This document shows positions 1 to 12,129 of a DNA stretch of 64,000 nt, in pieces. A program made the position numbers and the translations under genes. Source of the stretch: Hymenolepis diminuta (Eukaryota > Platyhelminthes > Cestoda > Cyclophyllidea > Hymenolepididae). Where the stretch lies: NCBI GenBank assembly GCA_900708905.1, contig CAADRB010000119.1:113054-177053 (forward strand), written 5' to 3'. The notes under the pieces are model-generated. The model searched no databases and was not told where the DNA came from. It saw only the letters and a list, made by a program, of their open reading frames with translations. Within the stretch, counting starts at the first letter, position 1, and every line of letters begins with the position of its first letter.

Positions 1-2107
1 GTGAAAGCTCGAGTCCGTCGTCTTTCCCCAATTTAATATATGATCGCCAGAGACGAATTCGAACACATGCTTGATCTTGGCATTATTCGCCATTCTTCCA
101 GTAATTGGTCGTCCGCTCTCCATATGATGTCTTAGAGATCTGGTTATTAGCGTCCTTGTGGCCACTACCGTGACCTCAATTCGATCACGGGCCTAGGCAA
201 TTACCCCATACCTAATATACAGGACTTTACACCCAACCTTCGGAATAAGAAGACCTTCCCCAAAATCGACCTTGTCCGCGCTTATAGCCAGATTCCCATG
301 GCCGAAGTAGATATTCCCAAGACCGCCATTGCCACCCCATTTGGTCTGTTAGAATTCCTTCGAATGCCATTTGGTTTACGAAATGTAGTCTAAACCTTCC
401 AACGCCTTATTAATGAAGTGCTGCATGATTTCGACTTCGTTTGTTCCACAATCGAAATCTTTCAACCAATGCCGTCAGTTCTTAGGTATGATAAATTTTA
501 AGAACCGATTTCTTCCCAATTCTCCATCGGTGATATTTCCTCTCACAGAACTTCTAAAGTTCACAAAGACCAATTTCTCCTTCCTCCTCCCCCCCCCCTC
601 CTTCCCCCCGAAGCTGTAACAATCTTAAAATTCTATTATCAGACCGCTCATCCCTTGCATATCAAGAACCAGAAGCAATTCTAACACTCCCCACAGATGC
701 TTCCCAGATTGCTGTTGGTGCAATGCTGTCATTTTCTCTGTCAAATAAATACCCACTCAAACACGTTGCAGCACCTTCGGGCGAGAGCTTTTAGCAGCCT
801 ACAAGGCGGTGAAACATTTCCAATATCTCCTGAAACGTCCTCACAGACCACAAGCCATTGACATATACCAGTCGAGCCAGTTCTAATCGCTATTCTCCAC
901 GCAAAATCCGGCATCTCAACTATGTTCTACATTTCACCAACAACATCAGACACGTCAAAGGCACGGACAGTATCGCTGCTGATGGTCTTTCTCGAACCGA
1001 TGTTGAAGCAGTGACAAAAGCTGCCGATCTTCGTTTTCTTTCTGAAGCTCAAAAGGCTGGCCCCGAACTCCAAGAGTTCCGAAATCGCCCAACTTCTCTC
1101 CAATTAAAAGATGTCCCATTGCCGACAGCTCCAGTTTCAATAACTTGTGATGCCTCAACAAGCATGCCAAGGCCTTTTGTTCCCAAATCTCTCCGACTCC
1201 AGCTTTTCAAATTCCTTCACTCTCTCACACACCCCGGCCAACGTGCAACAGCAAAATTCATTACTGGTCGTTTCGTCCGGTCATCTTGCCACAAAGACAT
1301 TGCAAACTGGACGAAAACTTGTCAATCGTGCCGGCGATCGAAAGTTGACAAACACATTAAAACCCCTCTTGGAACATTTCCGCTACCTGATTTCAGATTT
1401 GTTCATGTCCATATTGATATTGTTGGTCTTTTTCCACCCTCTAATGGTTTCTCTGATGATTACCTCCTAACCTGTGTCAACCGTCTCTCTCGATGACAAG
1501 ATGCTTTTCCTATGCGCAACTTGGCTACCCAGACCGTCACCAGAACCTTCCTAGGGAGATGGATCATTACATTTGGCGTGCTATCTACCACAGTCACAGA
1601 TTGTGGAATAAAATTTGAATCCCATCTCTTTTCTGAGCTAATAAATTTGTTTGGTGCGAATAGGATCCACATAACTGCATATCACCCAAAAGCTAATGTC
1701 TTGGTCAAGTGTTTCCATTGTCAACTGAAAGCAACTTTTACTGCATATTGTACACCTGAAAGATGTAGAAATGGTTTTTGGAGAATCCCTGAAATTCCCT
1801 GGTCAATTTTGATTCCCTTTGACCTATAAATCATGTTGAACGTCTACGTTCTCATATGCAAATCTATAAAGCCCTCCCGACCCACCCTATCTCCAACTCT
1901 CCTCTCATTCCCGCTGATTTAAAATCTCATTTTCACATTTTCTTCGTCATGATGCTGTCTGTAAACCTCTCCAGCCGATTTATGATGGCCCATTCCCGAT
2001 TCTTCAAAGAGACGAAAAGACTTCCACTATCCTTCAAAATGGCAAAAAAAATCTGTTGTTTCTGTGGATCGGGTAAGAACAGCCTATTCCGACAAGTTTG
2101 TAATTAA
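1..2107 (+). mobile_element. Decayed Ty3/gypsy retrotransposon (RT, RNase H, integrase)
   Basis: Translated pieces in order resemble a gypsy pol: reverse transcriptase (about 50-450), thumb (about 470-560), RNase H (about 690-1010) and integrase (about 1200-1830). Visible motifs are the RT segment with MPFGLRN (about 364-384), RNase H ending near a VKGTDSIAADGLSR string (about 955-1005), an integrase zinc region ending CQSC, and integrase core pieces HIDIVG and TDCGIKFES. It cannot code for working enzymes. The RT frame has stops at 133-135, 148-150 and 391-393; the part that should hold the YxDD catalytic box is deleted after about 445; and the integrase segment that normally carries the catalytic Glu (VER) reads VKC near 1705. 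Frames shift several times and a poly-C run sits near 588-597. The left end is cut by the window; gag and protease are not seen. Confidence 0.85.
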
Positions 2108-2639
2108 AAGCTCCACATCAGTGTTTGCTTCAGATCCTTCGGTCAAGGAAATGAAAAACTAATGTCAGTTGCTCGTAGTGGAGGGCATGTACGTTTTCCA
2201 GACCGCTACAAAGTTTGAACATGGCTATCCACTATTTTCCCCCTCAAATCCGTGCATTTCCTATTCACATTAATTACCTGCTCTTTATAATTTTAAAACA
2301 ACCCTTGCCTTTTTATTTTTGTATATCCTACTTTCTACTGCCTGCTTATTATCATGACATTTCGATTAACTATCCTGCATTTTCAGCTTCAATTCATTTT
2401 TTGGCTTACCATGCTTACAATATTTTATTCTGCTATCATATGCAAGCTTCGGTTCCTCTCATCTATCTACAGCCTCTTGAAGAGTGAGATATTTGGTTTG
2501 AACAGGACAATTACACTTAGACCAGTTCACAGCCAGAAATTTGTGTCGCCTTTACGTACCTCAAGGCTGGGAAGAGGCTGAAAGATGATTCTCTATGTAT
2601 TTCTAGGATTACTCCTTATTCGCATTCTCTATGGCAATA

Positions 2640-3025
2640 CTTCGGTTTCTCCTCCACGAAGCCGCAGTGACGTCTTCATGTCCTCATAGCTCAAAACCCT
2701 TATCTGTCATGTGTAAACGCGCTTATCGATTCCCCCTTTTCCCTAATTGTCTCGTTTCATTAAAAGTACACTGCACTCATATCCTCACGTGCGTCCTTAC
2801 CCAAGTGAGACATAAAGTGTCCTTGTATTCCCACTCACATAAACACGCGCAGACTCACGCTTGCCATTCACCGGCTCTGCGCTTCCCTCTCATCGCCTCT
2901 GTGCCTCATCTCTCTCTCTTACTCGCTTGACTCCTCATTGTGGTTTGATCAATACATTTTGGTTTAGTTACCTCCTGGTGTTCTACTCTGTAACTGTTGT
3001 TCCTGTTGTCATCCCTTACAATCGG
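2640..3025 (+). repeat. LTR-like repeat, copy 1 (probable 3' LTR of the gypsy remnant)
   Basis: About 2840-3010 matches 5690-5870 on the same strand and 14265-14435 on the opposite strand. Shared words include CTTCCCTCTCATC, a CT-rich run, and TGGTTTG(A/C)TCAATAC followed by TTTTGGT. It lies some 500 nt past the integrase remnant, where a 3' LTR would be expected. LTR identity is inference; the repetition is seen directly. The outer limits are estimates. Confidence 0.55.
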
Positions 3026-5455
3026 CTACACAACTATGCAAACACTATGACAGTGATAAGATGGAGACAAGAAAAGTCCAGCTTTTGGATCGCCCAGTGG
3101 CGAATCGCATCACGATTACATGATTCACTCTGTCTTCCAGGTGTGGGGATTTAGTTTCTCCCCTTTTGCTTCCATGAGATTGCAATAGCACAATATTAAT
3201 ATATTATTTTCGCCTTCTTAATTGTGTACCATAATTCCTTAAATGGACCCCTAAACACTAATTATTTCCCTTCTGTTCGGGCGCCTAGTATCATTTGTCG
3301 AAGTGTTTTGAACGAATTTTATGAATTTTGGGAAATATGGCAGCAGAAAAAGCTATATAGAGGAGCAAATTTGGTGAATACTCCAAGTAACTTTGCTCAA
3401 ATCTTAACCGAAAGCAAATGCAACCTTAGAACTTGCTCATGTCACATTAGCTGTATTTCTAAAATTTCTAAATCACCGTTTTAGAAAATAAGTTACATGA
3501 TACAACTTTAATAGGTTTCCAAATTTTCATCTTCATGAGGCCTCCATCCCTTAATCACATTTTAACTCCCTCTCAATTGGTTTTGATGAGGAAAAATAGA
3601 GGAAGTGAATATATTTGCCTCAGAAACATAATTTGGGGGCATGATTGTGCATTTTCCCGTAAAGCATAATGGTGCATCGGGTATGAGCGGAGTGGTGCAT
3701 GAGGAAAAAGTCATTAAATAATATGAAATTGATGAATTAAACTTGAAATTTCCTCCTTTTCCAAGTAAAATAGGGTTTGTCGTTTTGAGATTGTGCACGG
3801 AGATCTGGTTAAATTTGGACCATCTCGTGCAATCAGATTACTCGTAAAAGTGAGTAATTATAATTAATATTGTAATTAATATATATTTTAAAACACATAC
3901 ACTTTTAACAGTTGAAGATCGTCTAAGCATAGAGAACGACTAAGACGTAGAATCGAATAGTTTTGATACCCTTAGTAGAATTTTAAAATTTGAATAAAAT
4001 CCGCAGCTTATGCACTAGAATTTTCGGTCACCGTTCTTCCAAGCTTGTACTCGAGCATGAAGTCCCCTCAGAACTCTGTCAATGGCTAACCAGGCGGTCG
4101 GTCAATCTCACGATCCACTTTGGTATATAAACTGTTTCAATTTCTTAACAAAGTGAAGAAGGAAGCCATCAGCTTTCTGTCTTTTCTCTACATGGTCTGA
4201 GCAACACCAGTCATTACCTAAGTTGGAATTCTAGCAATTTCACAGTATTAATCTAATATCATGTTAGTGGCCACGTGCCTTTACATTAGATCATTAACGT
4301 GCATCGTGTTGAATAAGGATTAAAGAATCAGGATAACTTTACATCACCTGAGACCCGAATTTTTCAGTTTGACAACTTTTCTCAATATGACGATTGCAGA
4401 CCGAGTGAAATATTTTGTCATCTCTTCCCTTCTCTAGTAACATTCTGTTAGAATAGCAAAAACATGAGGTTGTTGTGACGTTTTGGAAACTAGGTACGGA
4501 AGACCCAGAATAACCCAGAGAACGCGACTTTGCCGGATCGCGTCTTAGTACATCGAGTCACTTACAAACGTTTAGACAAACGAGGCATATTCGACGACAA
4601 TCCTACCCAATGTTGCGTCCCGCGAACCAGCTTGTTCGGATTGAAATGTCCCTCTGTGATAATTTCCCTGTTTCCCTATGATGGGGTTCTTAATCAATCC
4701 ACTATCTTCATTTGTTGTTGTTATCTGAACTGACTCATGTGTGCCCAGTAGCAGCAATAGAGATGACTGCATAAAGCCCTTCTGAGTCATCTCCGTGTAG
4801 TTAAACATTTCGTGTAATTCATATGTCATGAATAAAATTAGTCACTCATTGTACAGACGTCTCTCCTCTGACATTCCGCTCTCTACTCAGGGCATTGAGT
4901 CCCAAAGGGAGTTTGCTATGTGAAACAACACTATGAACCCGAATACCAAAATCTTTGCAACACAATGAGATCCACAACGTAGTGATAAGCCAGTGAGGGA
5001 TATAATGGCTTATCCTATTCCATGAGTTCTTCGTTCAGTTGACTTCGCTCCAAGAGAAATGTTCAACTTGTTCGAATAAACCCCGAATATCGTGGATATT
5101 CGGCATTTTGAGTCACTGTGTGTATCTCGTTTTCCAATTTTATCAATTGCAAATGACACGATGTAATACTATGCGATCCCACCAATATTGGTTCTCTCCG
5201 GGGTCCTCTGGTTCTCTGTACGTAGTTCCCAATGTCTTACAATTAGGACAATACACATTAAGGTGAAAAATGAGTGGCCTGATGAATCCGGAACTAAAGT
5301 AAGTAAAAGTATGGCTAGCTTATTGTTCTTCTCCTTTAAAATTTCTTTGATTAACAAATTGTATTTAGTTGGTTTACCATGAATATGCAGGATGAATTCC
5401 TATGCGTTTCCAAAATTTTCATCTATGCCATCACTAATCGCTGAGACCTAATTAC
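3026..5455. other. Gene-free stretch
   Basis: No reading frame here shows a recognisable domain, and open frames stay below 90 codons on both strands. Composition is mixed, AT-rich around 3840-3990 and less so around 4500-5300, suggesting old repeat debris. No RNA gene seen. Confidence 0.5.
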
Positions 5456-5885
5456 TCCGACCTTACAGTGGTGCTTGAAGTGGTTGACCCTACTGTAACC
5501 TCAAGTCACCTTTGGATAACTATCGCACGTCCTCAAGTGGTTAGACATTCTAATTATCGGGATAAGTCGATTAAGTGGTCCTTGAATTAGCATTTGCTAG
5601 AGCTCAGTTTCTCCCGCCACAATGTCCGGACCCATTCCACCTGTTCATACTACCCCTCCCATATGAGCCTATAAAAAGCCTTTGACACCATACACACAGC
5701 ACACACATGCTTGTCAATTACCGGCTCTTTCGCTTCCCTCTCATCTCCTTTGTCCCTCATCGCTCTCTCACTCTCTTGAATCCTCCATCGTGGTTCGCTC
5801 AATACCTTTTGGTCTAATCAGTTCTTGGTGTTCTGGTCTAACCCTCTTGCTAGTTCTTTTTGCCAAACAACTAATGTAATAGGCG
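5456..5885 (+). repeat. LTR-like repeat, copy 2 (solo LTR candidate)
   Basis: The 3' half (about 5690-5870) is a diverged copy of 2840-3010. Unlike copy 1 it keeps a TATA-like TATAAAA at 5670-5676, about 20 nt upstream of the shared part, as expected for the U3/R junction of an LTR. No pol fragment is attached, so a solo LTR left by recombination is the likely reading. Boundaries are uncertain. Confidence 0.5.
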
Positions 5886-6700
5886 GTAACTTTCTTGAAA
5901 ATAAATAAAGGATTGTCAATTAACATTCTTAAACGAATGTCATTCGAGATGCAAAAGATATCTTTTCCTGCAAATATTTTATCTTTAGCTTATCTTTGTT
6001 TGCTCTGCTTCAATGACGTCAGTGAAAAGCTGCTCTTTTGGCTATCATTGCCCAGCTTAGATTATCCAGACTGTATATATGATATCTTCTTATATTTCTT
6101 TTTACTAAATTAACTTTATCTAATAATTCGGCGAGCTCTCTAAGCTCTGACAAAAAGAGTACATTTTCAAAGGAATCTTTATGATTTAGTTTACCAGTTC
6201 TCATCCAAAAATGATAATATAGTTGCGGCCGTGGCAGGTTTTTATCAATTCCAGGATCATAAAATCATTGAGAGCTTCTACCATTAGCAGCCAATTTGTG
6301 GTATACAAGCCTTCAGTGTCTGCCTAAATGAAAAACTCTATACTGAAAATGACAACCTGGGCTTAATCAATTACCCCCTGTTGTCAAATATACCTCATTT
6401 GACTTCTTAGACGTCAATACATACGATATGCTAAGACGGGATTTAGTCTCTGGGTTGTTTAACACAGTTTCTGACGCACTGCACAAATGAATAAGACTAT
6501 TTATTGATTCACACATGGTCAAGACCGAAGCGATCTCATCTTAGGTCAATCCGATAGACTTTTTGTAAATTGAATCCCTAGATCGATGTGAATGACCTGA
6601 TTCTTCAGTGCTTAATTATTTTACTACAGTTCCCTTTGGTTACCTTCCAAATTAATGGGTAGATAAAATGGAACAAATTAGTTTAGCGCCAAACAATATA
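5886..6700. other. Gene-free stretch downstream of GET1
   Basis: No coding exon or RNA gene is recognisable between the LTR-like repeat and the GET1 polyadenylation signal. Open frames are under 75 codons and look non-coding. Confidence 0.5.
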
Positions 6701-6707
6701 CATCACA

Positions 6708-6713
6708 TTTATT
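6708..6713 (-). terminator. Poly(A) signal for GET1/WRB
   Basis: AATAAA on the minus strand (TTTATT on plus), 54 nt beyond the GET1 stop codon at 6767. It is the only canonical signal close to the end of the MED21-GET1 pair. Confidence 0.6.
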
Positions 6714-6766
6714 CTAAAACAAAACCCAAAACTTCCATACGCTTATCAATACAGAAAAGAGTACAA

Positions 6767-8979
6767 TCAAAAAGTGCCGGAAGCGGCAGCAAAGTTGGTA
6801 ACAGTTTGAAGGAAATTCTCCTCGCCTCCATCAGCTTCAATTTTCCGCTGGAATATGATGAGAAAACGGGAGGATGTGGCTTCACATAAGGAAATCCAGA
6901 GCATAGTGATGAACCAACCAGGGATGCGGTGGACACAGATTACCAACCGCCCAACAAAGGCACGAGTTTCTTTGAGAAGAGCTAATTGGTCATTGGTGAG
7001 ACGGTCAGTGGGAGTTCGGGAGAAGAGCCAGGCTAGGAGGATACCATGGAGAATGTAGCGAATTATTTGAGCCACGAGGCTGCTTACAAGCTGAAATAGG
7101 TAGGATAATCTTAGATTAGTTGATAGTTTGGTGAATAAGATGGGATACAATATTGACTCTGGTGCACTTTTGAGCATTAGTACGGTGAAACATCATCAGT
7201 AAAAATGGGAAAAGCCTTAGTTTGTAGAGAGGAAATAGACATAAAGTTCTCTGATCGAATAACTTAACTTTGCCTATAATTGTGCAGGCAAACAAAATCA
7301 ATCTATTTACAGGAGAATAAAAAATCCTTGAGGTTACCAGTACCTATAATAACTTCTACTATTATAGACCCAACTCTAAGCTACAAATCCGACATAAAAT
7401 TTCCATAGTACCAACAAGACACTTTAAGCAAAAGAGGGATAGGTTATTCATCTTTACCTCATAGTTTGGCATGCCTTCAAATTTCACGTGCTCTATGGTG
7501 TAGTGAATGAAAAATAAGCGTGACCAAATAACGCTTAAATAACTAACACGTAGGGCAATACAGAAACTATAACTAAAGGATAAAGATTTATAATAAATAA
7601 CACTAATTAAAGGACACTTTTACCAAGCCATACGTCATAAGATTGATACTGTTCGATGCACATTCATTGGGGTGGATGATTAGGAGCAATAATTAGTTCT
7701 GTTCAAACCAGATTTCTCATTGGACTCCAGGATACCCTAAATTTACTCAAGTTAACTTTTTCTATAATGGATCTAGAAATAACGAATAGGCACATCAGTT
7801 CGTAAGGGAATTCTTTGGAACTTACAGTGCTCTAGTACAATGGTGAAAATTTATTCCAAGGTAAATGTCATTTAATACTGCTTTTATGAAAACAAGACAG
7901 GAACTCTGAAGAATAATATTCAGTTGGCCTATTATTAAAGAGGATATGGATTTACAAATTATATAGTAAGAAGGCGAAGTTTAGTATTTTCGATAACCTC
8001 AAAGAAAAAATTTAAAGCAACTAATTGATTGCCGTTAAGGTAATTTGATTTGAAGCAAATCATTTTTATGAAATTCGGATTACTTCGAAACTAAAGAGAT
8101 CAAGAAACCCTCATTTATATACTTGCTAATAGGAGGGAAAAACAAAAACAGCTTTCGGTCATTAATCGAGTCATCTGACGCAATGAAGGCAATATAAATT
8201 TCAATTTTAATACCGACTAATGAATTGAGTAAAACCGTTTTATAACTGCATATTTGAAAAATCAGTTTGGTCAACTAATTTAAGTAATTCTATCAATTTC
8301 CCAATAAAATTAGATATCTGACTAAGAATACGTACGTAAATAGGATCACCTTAAGCAGGGTACCTAGAGTAAATTCTAACTAGAGATGTTTCGAATAAAA
8401 TACCTCGGTGACACCGAATTTATCATTAATAAAAGTCGGCGAACGACAGAAATTCAAAAAATCAACCAACTCGATGACAAAGGCGAAAATTCTTGTTTCA
8501 TACCAAAATTTAAAAGTAATCCATAATCATAATTAACGCAATTAAAAAATTTCAGTTAACGCCTATTCAACTAAATTTTAGTTATTACGTCATTCTAATA
8601 ACAAATAAAAAGGTCAAACTCTTACGATGGTTCCAAGTTGATTACGATCAGTCTCATTTTGCTCTTTTTCGAGAGCTTTAATTTTCCTCTGAAGTTTTGA
8701 ATACGCAGCAAAATTATCCACCATATTGAGTTTGCTCATTTTGCCTCGAAGTTCACGGAGTTCTGCATTGCGCTGTTTGGCAGCTGCACGACTAGCTCGA
8801 CAAGAGGGAAGAACATATTGAGCAATTTTGGGGAAAGTTATAGGGAGAAGGATACCAAAAAGACGAGTAAAGAAGATTGTGATCAAACAGAGGGTGAGAT
8901 AATGAAGCCACACGAAGTAGAAATCGGACTCAGTGTTCATGTGAATTTCTGATCCCATCTGATCCATTGTAAAAGTCAT
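6767..8979 (-). CDS. GET1: GET1/WRB, receptor subunit for tail-anchored protein insertion
   Basis: GET1 (WRB) is an ER-membrane protein that, with CAML/GET2, receives tail-anchored proteins from GET3 (TRC40). Two exons, 8979-8626 and 7090-6767, join in phase 0 to give about 225 residues. The donor is GTAAGAG and the acceptor CTATTTCAG; the 1.5-kb intron holds nothing recognisable. A first membrane segment lies near residues 20-45. A basic-acidic coiled coil (about 58-115) includes FAAYSKLQRKIKALEKE, which matches the conserved WRB coiled coil. Two further hydrophobic segments lie near 119-141 and 177-198. The human protein is 174 residues; the extra length is in the C-terminal tail. The ATG at 8979 shares one base with a MED21 stop (TAATG). 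ATGs at codons 5, 8 and 14 are alternative starts. Confidence 0.85.
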
Positions 8980-9555
8980 TATATACCTTCAAAAAAACAA
9001 GAATAATAGCGATATAAAGAGAAGACGTAAAAGGATACGACAGGATAAGAGACGGAACAAACCTCGCTTTCTAATGATCTGGTGAGAAGTTGCGTTTCAG
9101 AAATTCGGCTAAGGAGACCCCTAACTTTTGAGAGACGAGTTTGGAAGCTTTCAGTAACCAAGTGAAAGAGTTTAGCGCTTTCCTTCCGATAATCAGAATA
9201 AAGATTCTTGGTGGCTTCGTCTTGAACTTCAGTATTGGTTTCTTCAGCAGGCAGAGAATTAATCAAAACCTCGATTTTCTTTGCGTAATCAGCTATGCTA
9301 ATAGCGTACTTGTGTGCATAATCTAAACAATATGTTAATTAAGAAGACTGCAGAAATAAAACCTTCACCAGTTTGACTTTGTAACAGAGCCTGTAATTCA
9401 GGATTGGAAGCCCACTCCTTTTCTCTACGACCCTTATGATTAAGATCACAGAAGAAGCTGGGCTGAGCAAGCTGTTGAATAACACCTATAGCGTTGTAAA
9501 GATTTTCTGCTTGTAAATTTATAGTGTCTTGCAACTCGGTTAAGCGATCAGCCAT
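8979..9555 (-). CDS. MED21: Mediator complex subunit 21
   Basis: MED21 is a small helical subunit of the Mediator middle module, which links transcription factors to RNA polymerase II. Exon 1 is 9555-9369 and starts MADRLTELQD, nearly identical to the start of vertebrate MED21. Exon 2 begins at 9292 after a 76-nt intron (donor GTGAAG, acceptor ATAG). The join gives QTADYAKKIEVLINSLPAEE, the family's signature. The C-terminus is uncertain. Reading through 9062 extends the frame to a TAA at 8981-8979 (166 residues) with an unusually aromatic tail. Splicing from GTTTGT at 9062 to the acceptor at 8988-8987 would instead give a hydrophilic tail ending at 8930, inside GET1. Both versions overlap GET1. 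A nearly identical start and signature make the family call firm. Confidence 0.87.
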
Positions 9556-10041
9556 GCGCGGCCCAATACCAACTATGTGATTCACGTATTTCTGGTACGA
9601 AATCAGCAGAACCATGTTTAACAAAAATCATCTTATTCTAAAGTTAGTAACAAACGTTACGATACTATAATTATATATATGATGATTTCAAAATATTTAG
9701 GGTAGTTTGAATACATATATTATTTAATATATTAAATCTTTACTTCTTGAAATAATCAAGAATGATAATTTTAATTAGGCTTTTATTTAGTTTAATAATT
9801 ATAAAAGAGCGTATGGTATATTTTGCAGACGTATATATGAAGAAAATATTGTACCGCCTATCATTGATTGCTTTTAACATACCTGGTATCAGTGGGACGA
9901 TTGAAAGTCTCGTTTTCCAAATACCGTCGTTCAAAGATGAGATGTATGTGTCTGGTTGTTGTTCTATGCTATATATTTATTTGTAATAGCTGTCAATAAA
10001 ATGAATTTTTAGCATCTCATGGGAAGTTGGATTTTTATACT
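9556..10041. promoter_or_regulatory. Divergent promoter region between MED21 and the 10-kb gene
   Basis: The starts of MED21 (minus) and the unrecognised gene at 10042 (plus) are separated by 486 nt of strongly AT-rich DNA with no other gene, so this must hold promoters for both. No TATA box can be singled out. An AG at about 10011-10012, about 30 nt before the ATG at 10042, could be a trans-splice acceptor. Inference from gene arrangement. Confidence 0.4.
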
Positions 10042-12089
10042 ATGTCCGTTGGAATGCTTCAGGAGAAGCGGGATGCATATATGAGATTAAAAGCTCAGTA
10101 AGTGAATTTTAATATTATAATTTTATGTCTTATTATGAATGATGTTACCAACCATTTTTATTTTGAGGGGAAATTTACTTCCAGACGGTGGAAAGAAACT
10201 AGATGATGCCATTGAATTGATTGATTCCATTCTCGATCGCAAGAAATCCCAGCCTTCATCTGAACCTCAACGAATTCCAATATTTAAAACATTTAGGGAA
10301 GAGAAACTTACACCTGATAATATTCCAAAACCAATCGAAGTAGTTAGTGAATCAGAGGATGAGGAGCTAAAAACCATTACCTCTGGCTTCCGTTCGATTG
10401 ACATCAGTGATGATAGTTTTGAAGACGGAGATGAAGAAGACCTCTCCAAATTCCCCGATGACCCTCTTACACCTCATGAAATAGATCAATACCTTGGCCT
10501 CTGTAAACTTCCATCTATTCGATTCTCCGATCAGACAATATGTCATCCCTTCGTCTTACACCTTGGGCTTATTTCTTCCAATTCTATTCATCTTCGAGTC
10601 ATTGATTGCCTGTAAGTTTTGTCATTTTCATCCGTTGTATACGTTTCGATTTTATTTTTAGAAATACGGAGAACACTTTTTTTAAGTTTGGGACACCAAC
10701 AAAATGGAATTTGACATCCAAATCGTCAGAGAATGGAGGTGCTAAAATAGGCTATAAACCTACCATCTCTCATCCCGGATGTGCACTATCTGATCTCTGG
10801 AATTTCGTTCACAATTCTATGAAGAACAATAAGAACTGGCCTGTTTTTCTGTTCGAGTCCCAGAAAATTTTGAATACATTCAAATCGCTGTATTGCAGCT
10901 CCAGTGTTCAACATTATCCCGGCGCAAAGAATCTGCCCAGGAATATTCGATTTGTCGTGAATGTTTCTCCTGTGTAAGTCTCATTCTCTGTCCTTGTTAT
11001 TCAAAGAAAAAAGTAAATTGGGAGATGTGTCTTGAAGCCACAAATTTTATAAAATTTGATTTGCGTTTAATGTCACTTTTTCTTCGAGACTTCTTTGAAT
11101 TTTATTATGCGTAATGACTTCGTAATATTTATCTTTCACGTTTTACAGATGTGAAGAATTTTCGCAAAAGGCAAATGGTGCGCCAGGAGATATTACTGCA
11201 TCGGATGATCATCTGACTGTGTTTGCTGAGATTTACTCTAAAGAAATCATGACTTCATTGTCCTTGAGCAAGATGAAATCCAAATCAGTTGCTTGGCTGG
11301 AGGTAAGTTTATTCACTTAGCAGTCTTCCATTTTTAATTTTAGTTAAATTTGATCGATAAATTGCAGGCTCCTCTCAATTACCGTGCTCTACTTCGCATC
11401 TCGAAGATTCCTGCCAATGATATTGTAACCAAACTCTCAGACTCTCTTGCTACAACCCAAATCGGTAACTCAAATAAGCCCCACGAACCTCAAGCAACTT
11501 CAGCTCCAATTCTAAACTCGATCGATGACGCTCTCCTTAGACGACTAGCTCTTACTGGTTTTGTGCCTAGAACTCTCGCTCTGTTAGCTGCTAAGGGTGG
11601 CTGGCGTGGCTTTGTTGGTCTTCTCTCCGCTTTGGGAATTTCAAAAGATTCCCCTGAACCCCTTTCTGAACTCTATCGTTGCTTCATGAAAGTTAACCGG
11701 TGAGTTCGAGATATGTTACTGAAATCAATATAAGTAGTTGTTTTATCGATTGTTTCTTTCCAGTGGATTGGCAATAAACGCAGATCTATACAAAGAGGAC
11801 GCTAAAAAGGTGTCAATAAAAAACCTCTATAGTGAATCTGAGCGAAAAACAAAAACCCTTCTTAAGCCTCTACCTATTCAACCTGAACCACCGGAAGATA
11901 GAATAAAGATAACTATGCCCCCAGCTAGTGATGCACTATTAAAGTTTGTCTCCGTAGTTAATTTATTAATGTCTTGTTTTTTCCTAACTTATGTTTGTTT
12001 TATTTTGTGCACGTATAGATACCGGGATGATTTTAGCTTTTGATTTAGATGACAGTTCAGACCCGCAGGTTGAAGAAGAGAAGGCTTAA
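10042..12089 (+). CDS. Unrecognised multi-exon protein, about 518 residues
   Basis: Seven exons join in frame: 10042-10097, 10168-10611, 10662-10973, 11149-11302, 11344-11699, 11764-11927 and 12019-12089. The first five introns have clear GT-AG ends and range from 41 to 175 nt; the start of exon 5 could also be 11369, and the last junction (donor A/GTGATG) is the least certain. The ATG at 10042 is fixed by phase, since ATG 10029 runs into a stop. The N-terminus is a charged helix containing GGKKLDDAIELID. A very acidic serine-rich stretch follows (about residues 70-120), then a mixed globular part, then a conserved-looking helical block with GFVPRTLALLAAKGGWRGF near residues 400-420, and an acidic tail. 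No signal peptide or membrane span. No family was recognised and no function is proposed. Confidence 0.7.
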
Positions 12090-12119
12090 GCTCTGTTTAT
12101 AATTTTGTGATTGTACATA

Positions 12120-12129
12120 AATAAATAAA
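12120..12129 (+). terminator. Tandem poly(A) signals of the 10-kb gene
   Basis: Two overlapping AATAAA hexamers at 12120-12125 and 12124-12129, 31 nt after the stop codon at 12089. This supports the inferred last exon. Confidence 0.65.

Noticed and set aside
955..1170. Minus-strand frame and the alternate plus frame (1147-1470) over the gypsy RNase H and integrase
   Set aside because: They are out-of-frame readings of the retrotransposon pol sequence.
6709..6936. 75-codon minus-strand frame at the GET1 3' end
   Set aside because: It overlaps GET1 exon 2 in another frame; the GET1 frame carries the family sequence and proper splice ends.
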